DNA of 36,154 nt from Collinsella sp. AF23-2 (GTDB lineage Bacteria; Actinomycetota; Coriobacteriia; Coriobacteriales; Coriobacteriaceae), in contig NZ_QRVG01000023.1 of assembly GCF_003459245.1 (NCBI RefSeq), positions 1 to 36,154 of the forward strand, read 5' to 3'. The stretch's first letter is position 1; every line of letters begins with the position of its first letter. The notes beneath the pieces were generated by a model, which made no database searches, was not told where the DNA came from, and saw only the letters and a program-made list of their open reading frames with translations. Below are positions 32,701 to 36,154 of this stretch, piece after piece. Position numbers and translations under genes: made by a program.

Positions 32701-33846
32701 CTACACGTAGACCTTGTCGAGACGCATACCAAAGCCGCAAGCGACCTCGTAGTTAATCGTGCCGCGTAGGCGCGCCATCTCGTCCATGGTAATCTCGGCA
32801 TCTCCATCGCGGCCGACAATGATCATCTCGTCACCATACTCGGCCTCGGGAATCTCATGCGCCGGGTTGGACTGAATGGCGACCATAAACTGGTCCATGC
32901 AGATATTGCCCACCTGACGCACACGCTCGCCGCGATACAGCACGTCCATACGATTGGAAAGCGTACGCGAAAGGCCATCGGCATAACCGATCGGAAGGGT
33001 GCAGATCTGAACGCGCGTGCGCGGTACGCGGTAGGTAAAGCCGTAGCCCACGCCCTCGCCCATCGCAGGATGCGCCACGCGCGTCACACGCGCGTGGACG
33101 CTCATGACGGGATCAAGCTGCATCACGCGACCACTCAGCTCACATGGCTGCAGACCATACAAACCGATGCCGGCACGAATCATGTCAAAGTGCATTGAAG
33201 AATCGAGCATCGAGGACGGCGTATTGGCACAATGCACGATACCGCATTCAAAACCTGCGTCCTTAATGGCCTGAACGGCCTCGGTAAAACGCTGGCACTG
33301 CAGCTTGTAGTCCCAACCCGAAGGTTCATCGGCCGTGGCAAAGTGCGTAAATACGCCGTCGCACTGGATGCCGCGATGGAAACTGATGCCGCGTACAAAG
33401 TCGAGCACCTGTGTGTAGTGAACACCGATACGATTCATGCCCGTCTCGATGGCAAGATGGTACTTGCCCACCTTGCCCGCCGCGACGGCGCATTCGCCAT
33501 ACGCAAGAGCAAAATCGGACGTATAGACCGAGGGCATGATATCGAATTCGAGCAATGCAGGAATAGCCTCGATAGGCGGCTCACTTAGAATCAGGACGGG
33601 CTTAGTAATCCCGCCCTGACGGAGCCCAACGCCCTCGTTAACCGTCGCCACGGCAAACATGTCGGCACCGGCCGAATACATGATCTTGGCACACTCAACA
33701 GCTCCATGACCATAAGCATCGGCCTTGACCACGCAGCACAGGCGCTGACGCGGATTCAACAAGTTCTTATAGGCCCTCGTGTTGCGACGGAGCGCCCCGC
33801 GGTCGATCTCGACCCAGGACCAGCGCGTCAAATCGGCTTTATTCAT
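32701..33846 (-). CDS. alr: Alanine racemase
   Basis: A 381-residue PLP enzyme making D-alanine for peptidoglycan. The PLP lysine is Lys41 in CCVVKADAYGHGA; the catalytic tyrosine region is GEGVGYGFTYRVP and the C-terminal part has LPIGYADGLSR. Fold type III barrel followed by a beta domain, normal length. It starts 2 bp after the nnr stop, so the two are coupled. Confidence 0.95.
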   Translation of the reverse strand: MNKADLTRWSWVEIDRGALRRNTRAYKNLLNPRQRLCCVVKADAYGHGAVECAKIMYSAGADMFAVATVNEGVGLRQGGITKPVLILSEPPIEAIPALLEFDIMPSVYTSDFALAYGECAVAAGKVGKYHLAIETGMNRIGVHYTQVLDFVRGISFHRGIQCDGVFTHFATADEPSGWDYKLQCQRFTEAVQAIKDAGFECGIVHCANTPSSMLDSSMHFDMIRAGIGLYGLQPCELSGRVMQLDPVMSVHARVTRVAHPAMGEGVGYGFTYRVPRTRVQICTLPIGYADGLSRTLSNRMDVLYRGERVRQVGNICMDQFMVAIQSNPAHEIPEAEYGDEMIIVGRDGDAEITMDEMARLRGTINYEVACGFGMRLDKVYV

Positions 33847-33848
33847 GA

Positions 33849-35465
33849 TTAGTCATCCGACCCTTCGTCCATGATTCCCAGATCTTCGAGCGCATCCTTT
33901 GCCGCCAGCTCCATGGCAGGACCGATCAAGTCGATAAGATCGGTCGCGATGACGCTCTTCTCACCATACTCCGTCGCCGCGGCAAAACCGGCGTAGCTGT
34001 GAAGTGCGACGGCGTACGAATACAGCAACTCCCAACGATCCATCTCGTCGCGCATGGTGGCAAGCGTGCCGGCCAAAATACCCGCGAGAACATCACCCGA
34101 ACCGGCAGTTGCCAGAGAAGCCGGACCCGAGAGCGGCAGCAGCACACGCTCAACGCCACAGATAGCCGTCGTCGGCCCCTTGGCAATGACCACCAGATTG
34201 TCGGAGCCTGCAGCCCAGACAACCTTCTGCGCGGCCGCAATCGCGGTACCAAGGTCGTTCACCTCGTCACCGGCAACCAGGCGCGAAAGCTCACGATAGT
34301 GCGGCGTCATAACCAACGGCTGCTCGCGGCGATACATCTCGGGGTTACTATCAATACCGTCAATGGCAATCTTAGCAAGGCAGTTGAGTGCATCGGCGTC
34401 CAAAATTAGCGGTACATCAAGCTCGAGCAAGCCCGAAACCACCTGCATAGCGCCGGCAGACGTCGTCATACCGGGACCGCACAGCACGCAGCTGTACTTC
34501 TTTGCGATCTCGCACACCGTCATGCGCGCAGCGGCGCCAAAGGAGCCGCGGGAATCAGACGGAATAGCAAAGACCGGAATCGAAGGAAGTGCCATGCGAA
34601 TGAGATTGGCGCAGGCGTCAGGAGCCGCGACTGCCACGTAACCAGCACCCGCGCGAGCTGCAGACTTGGCCGCCATAATGGCAGCACCAGGATATTGCGC
34701 AGATCCGGCGACAATAAGCACGGAGCCACGGGAATACTTATCGATATTCGATGGTAGCGGAGCAAAGTAATCAACTAAGTCACCGGGCTCGACAATCTCG
34801 GCGGCGTGGTCGACATCATCGATGACCTCGTCAAGACGGTCGTAAAGATTGCCGCAGATCAAATCGCCAGCATACTCAGGACCATCAGCGCTATACAGAC
34901 CAATCTTGGGCGCAATCATCGTCACCGTGCGCTCGGCACGAATGCAGCCGTCATCAACAACGCCCGTCTCTGCATTCAGGCCCGAGGGGACATCAATGGA
35001 TACGACACAATCGGCGCATTCATTGACCGTAGGAATCCAAATGGAGAACGGCACACGCAGATTCCCGTGGAAACCGGTACCAAAAATGGCATCGACAACA
35101 ACATCGGCCTTATCGATCAAAACCTCGAGTTCATCACGCGAGGGGCCGACGCAAACGTGCACATCGCGGCCGGCAGTACGACGAGCAACATGACGTGCCA
35201 GAGCAGCAGGAATCTCATCCGGTTCAACCGGAGAAACGATATCCACGTCCACACCCTTATGGCTCAGGATATCGGCGGCAACCCAACCGTCGCCGCCATT
35301 ATTACCAAAACCGACCAAAACGAGAACCCGATCGGGATTGAGCTTCAAGACCTCGTTAGCGGCAAACTCACCCGCTAGCTCCATAAGCTCGGCCTTCGAA
35401 GTCCCTTCGCGTTCGATGATATCCTCGAGACGAACGACTTCTTCGGTACTCAAAACCGGTTTCAT
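33849..35465 (-). CDS. nnr: Bifunctional NAD(P)H-hydrate epimerase / ADP-dependent dehydratase
   Basis: A 538-residue repair enzyme for hydrated NADH and NADPH. The N-terminal 215 residues are the epimerase (YjeF_N; GFGNNGGDGWVAADIL, VDAIFGTGF); the rest is the ribokinase-like dehydratase (SVLIVAGSAQYPGAAIMAAK, LILDADALNCLA, ATAGSGDVLAGILAGTL). ATG 35465 directly follows the acpS stop codon, and its ribosome binding site (CTAGGAGCATAG) lies within the end of acpS. The C-terminal tail is acidic. Confidence 0.95.
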   Translation of the reverse strand: MKPVLSTEEVVRLEDIIEREGTSKAELMELAGEFAANEVLKLNPDRVLVLVGFGNNGGDGWVAADILSHKGVDVDIVSPVEPDEIPAALARHVARRTAGRDVHVCVGPSRDELEVLIDKADVVVDAIFGTGFHGNLRVPFSIWIPTVNECADCVVSIDVPSGLNAETGVVDDGCIRAERTVTMIAPKIGLYSADGPEYAGDLICGNLYDRLDEVIDDVDHAAEIVEPGDLVDYFAPLPSNIDKYSRGSVLIVAGSAQYPGAAIMAAKSAARAGAGYVAVAAPDACANLIRMALPSIPVFAIPSDSRGSFGAAARMTVCEIAKKYSCVLCGPGMTTSAGAMQVVSGLLELDVPLILDADALNCLAKIAIDGIDSNPEMYRREQPLVMTPHYRELSRLVAGDEVNDLGTAIAAAQKVVWAAGSDNLVVIAKGPTTAICGVERVLLPLSGPASLATAGSGDVLAGILAGTLATMRDEMDRWELLYSYAVALHSYAGFAAATEYGEKSVIATDLIDLIGPAMELAAKDALEDLGIMDEGSDD

Positions 35466-36005
35466 CTATGCTCCTAGCGTATCTTGCGAAGCATCGCCCA
35501 GGTGCTCCGTCAATGCTGAATTCTGCAGCTGCTCGAGCTCATCTAATACAGAGCGAGCCTCTTTAAATGTCTGCGTAACGCGTTTCTTGGTGCTCACCTT
35601 TTCATCTTTTGGCTTAGGCCGAGCATCTTCGGTAATCGCGATGGCATTCGCAACGGCCAAGTCTCCCGTAAGCGTAATGGAAAGAGCGACCTCAACAACG
35701 CCCAGTTCTTGAGCGATCTCGAGAGCACGGCCCGAAAGCAGCGCCTTCGGTTTGCCGAGTTTATCACGCGTTACCGAAACATCCTTGCGACCTACACCTT
35801 GACTAAAACCCGTGCCGAGAGCTTTAAGCACCGCCTCGCGCGAAGCAAAGCGGCTCGCATAGTGAGCAGCGGGACGCGATGATGCATCGCAATACGCACG
35901 CTCTTCTTCGGTAAACACACGCCGAGCAAACGACGGCGTCTTTTCAAGAATTGATTTCATGCGGGAAATCTCGACGATATCAACGCCGATACCAACTTCA
36001 GCCAT
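35466..36005 (-). CDS. acpS: Holo-[acyl-carrier-protein] synthase with C-terminal extension
   Basis: A 179-residue protein. The first 125 or so residues are AcpS, which transfers phosphopantetheine from CoA to acyl carrier protein: GVDIVEISRM holds the metal aspartate, FASREAVLKALGTG the catalytic Glu/Lys, and LSITLTGDLAVANAIA closes the domain. The last 50 residues (RPKPKDEKVSTKKRVTQTF onward) are charged and absent from typical AcpS of about 120-130 residues. ATG 36005 follows GGAGGTGAAC; the frame opens 4 codons earlier within that site. First gene of the operon. Confidence 0.92.
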   Translation of the reverse strand: MAEVGIGVDIVEISRMKSILEKTPSFARRVFTEEERAYCDASSRPAAHYASRFASREAVLKALGTGFSQGVGRKDVSVTRDKLGKPKALLSGRALEIAQELGVVEVALSITLTGDLAVANAIAITEDARPKPKDEKVSTKKRVTQTFKEARSVLDELEQLQNSALTEHLGDASQDTLGA

Positions 36006-36034
36006 GTTCACCTCCATATCGCACAGACTAAGTT

Positions 36035-36064
36035 ATTGTAGCCCGTTCGCAGAAGATGCGACAA
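36035..36064 (-). promoter_or_regulatory. acpS operon promoter
   Basis: TTGTCG (36059-36064) and TACAAT (36035-36040) with an 18-bp spacer on the minus strand, about 30 bp upstream of the start codon. Confidence 0.6.
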
Positions 36065-36113
36065 ACGAGGGTTATAAAACACAGCTACTATGTGAGACAA
36101 ATTGCCCGAGATA

Positions 36114-36146
36114 CAAAAAAGGGGGAGGCCGCGAGGCCTCCCCCTT
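36114..36146 (-). terminator. Terminator of the gene beyond the right edge
   Basis: A perfect 12-bp stem (36119-36130 with 36135-36146, GCGA loop) followed by T6 on the minus strand. It ends a minus-strand transcript entering from outside the window. Confidence 0.9.
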
Positions 36147-36154
36147 CTTCAAGT

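Overview
The window looks like a chromosomal segment of a GC-rich Coriobacteriia member, most likely Collinsella or a close relative. This is inferred from the actinobacterial codon use, the gene order acpS-nnr-alr-udg-tsaE-tsaB/rimI/tsaD, the maltodextrin genes and the style of the intergenic repeats. No 16S gene or other marker here proves the species.

Positions 1-8,700 form an accessory region. Its core is a compact minus-strand ribosomal-peptide (RiPP) locus. Two 39-residue cysteine-rich peptides (6309-6428 and 6143-6262) share a fixed five-cysteine pattern and a CFFYAHG core, and each has a strong Shine-Dalgarno site. They are followed by an ABC-2 exporter (ATPase 5057-5977, permeases 4239-5057 and 3454-4242), a radical SAM/SPASM maturase (2089-3387) and a one-chain ABC exporter without a peptidase domain (471-2105). 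Nested hairpins separate the precursor genes from the machinery. Upstream lies a DUF2975 membrane protein with its small Cro/CI-type regulator. Downstream is one more small cysteine-containing ORF. The region is bordered by transposase debris (IS110-like and IstB-like fragments) enclosed by about 70-bp inverted repeats.

Positions 8,700-21,350 are an alpha-glucan/maltose region: malQ and glgP on the plus strand, then a minus-strand ABC sugar importer (malE-type binding protein, two permeases, MsmX-type ATPase), a GntR/HutC-type regulator, and a divergent PTS permease fused to a HAD phosphatase. A 10-mer, TTGTTTAAAC, lies upstream of malQ, the regulator and the PTS gene, with a one-mismatch copy upstream of malE, so one regulator probably controls all of them. 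Between the convergent glgP and ATPase genes sits an unexplained array: eight copies of a 15-mer in alternating orientation, one every 40 bp.

Positions 21,350-24,400 carry a polyprenyl synthetase, a peptidoglycan-binding protein, tRNA-Gln(TTG), and a patch of repeats: tRNA 3'-end duplications, a REP-like palindrome, and a 230-bp element with 30-bp inverted ends.

Positions 24,400-36,154 are mostly housekeeping on the minus strand: a stand-alone JetD/DUF2220-like Toprim protein with a long disordered middle, a CstA-type transporter behind a structured leader containing a terminator and a possible leader peptide, and the operon acpS-nnr-alr-udg-tsaE-(tsaB-rimI-tsaD). The strongest candidates for something undescribed are the twin-precursor RiPP locus, the PTS-phosphatase fusion, the alternating repeat array and the orphan JetD-like protein.
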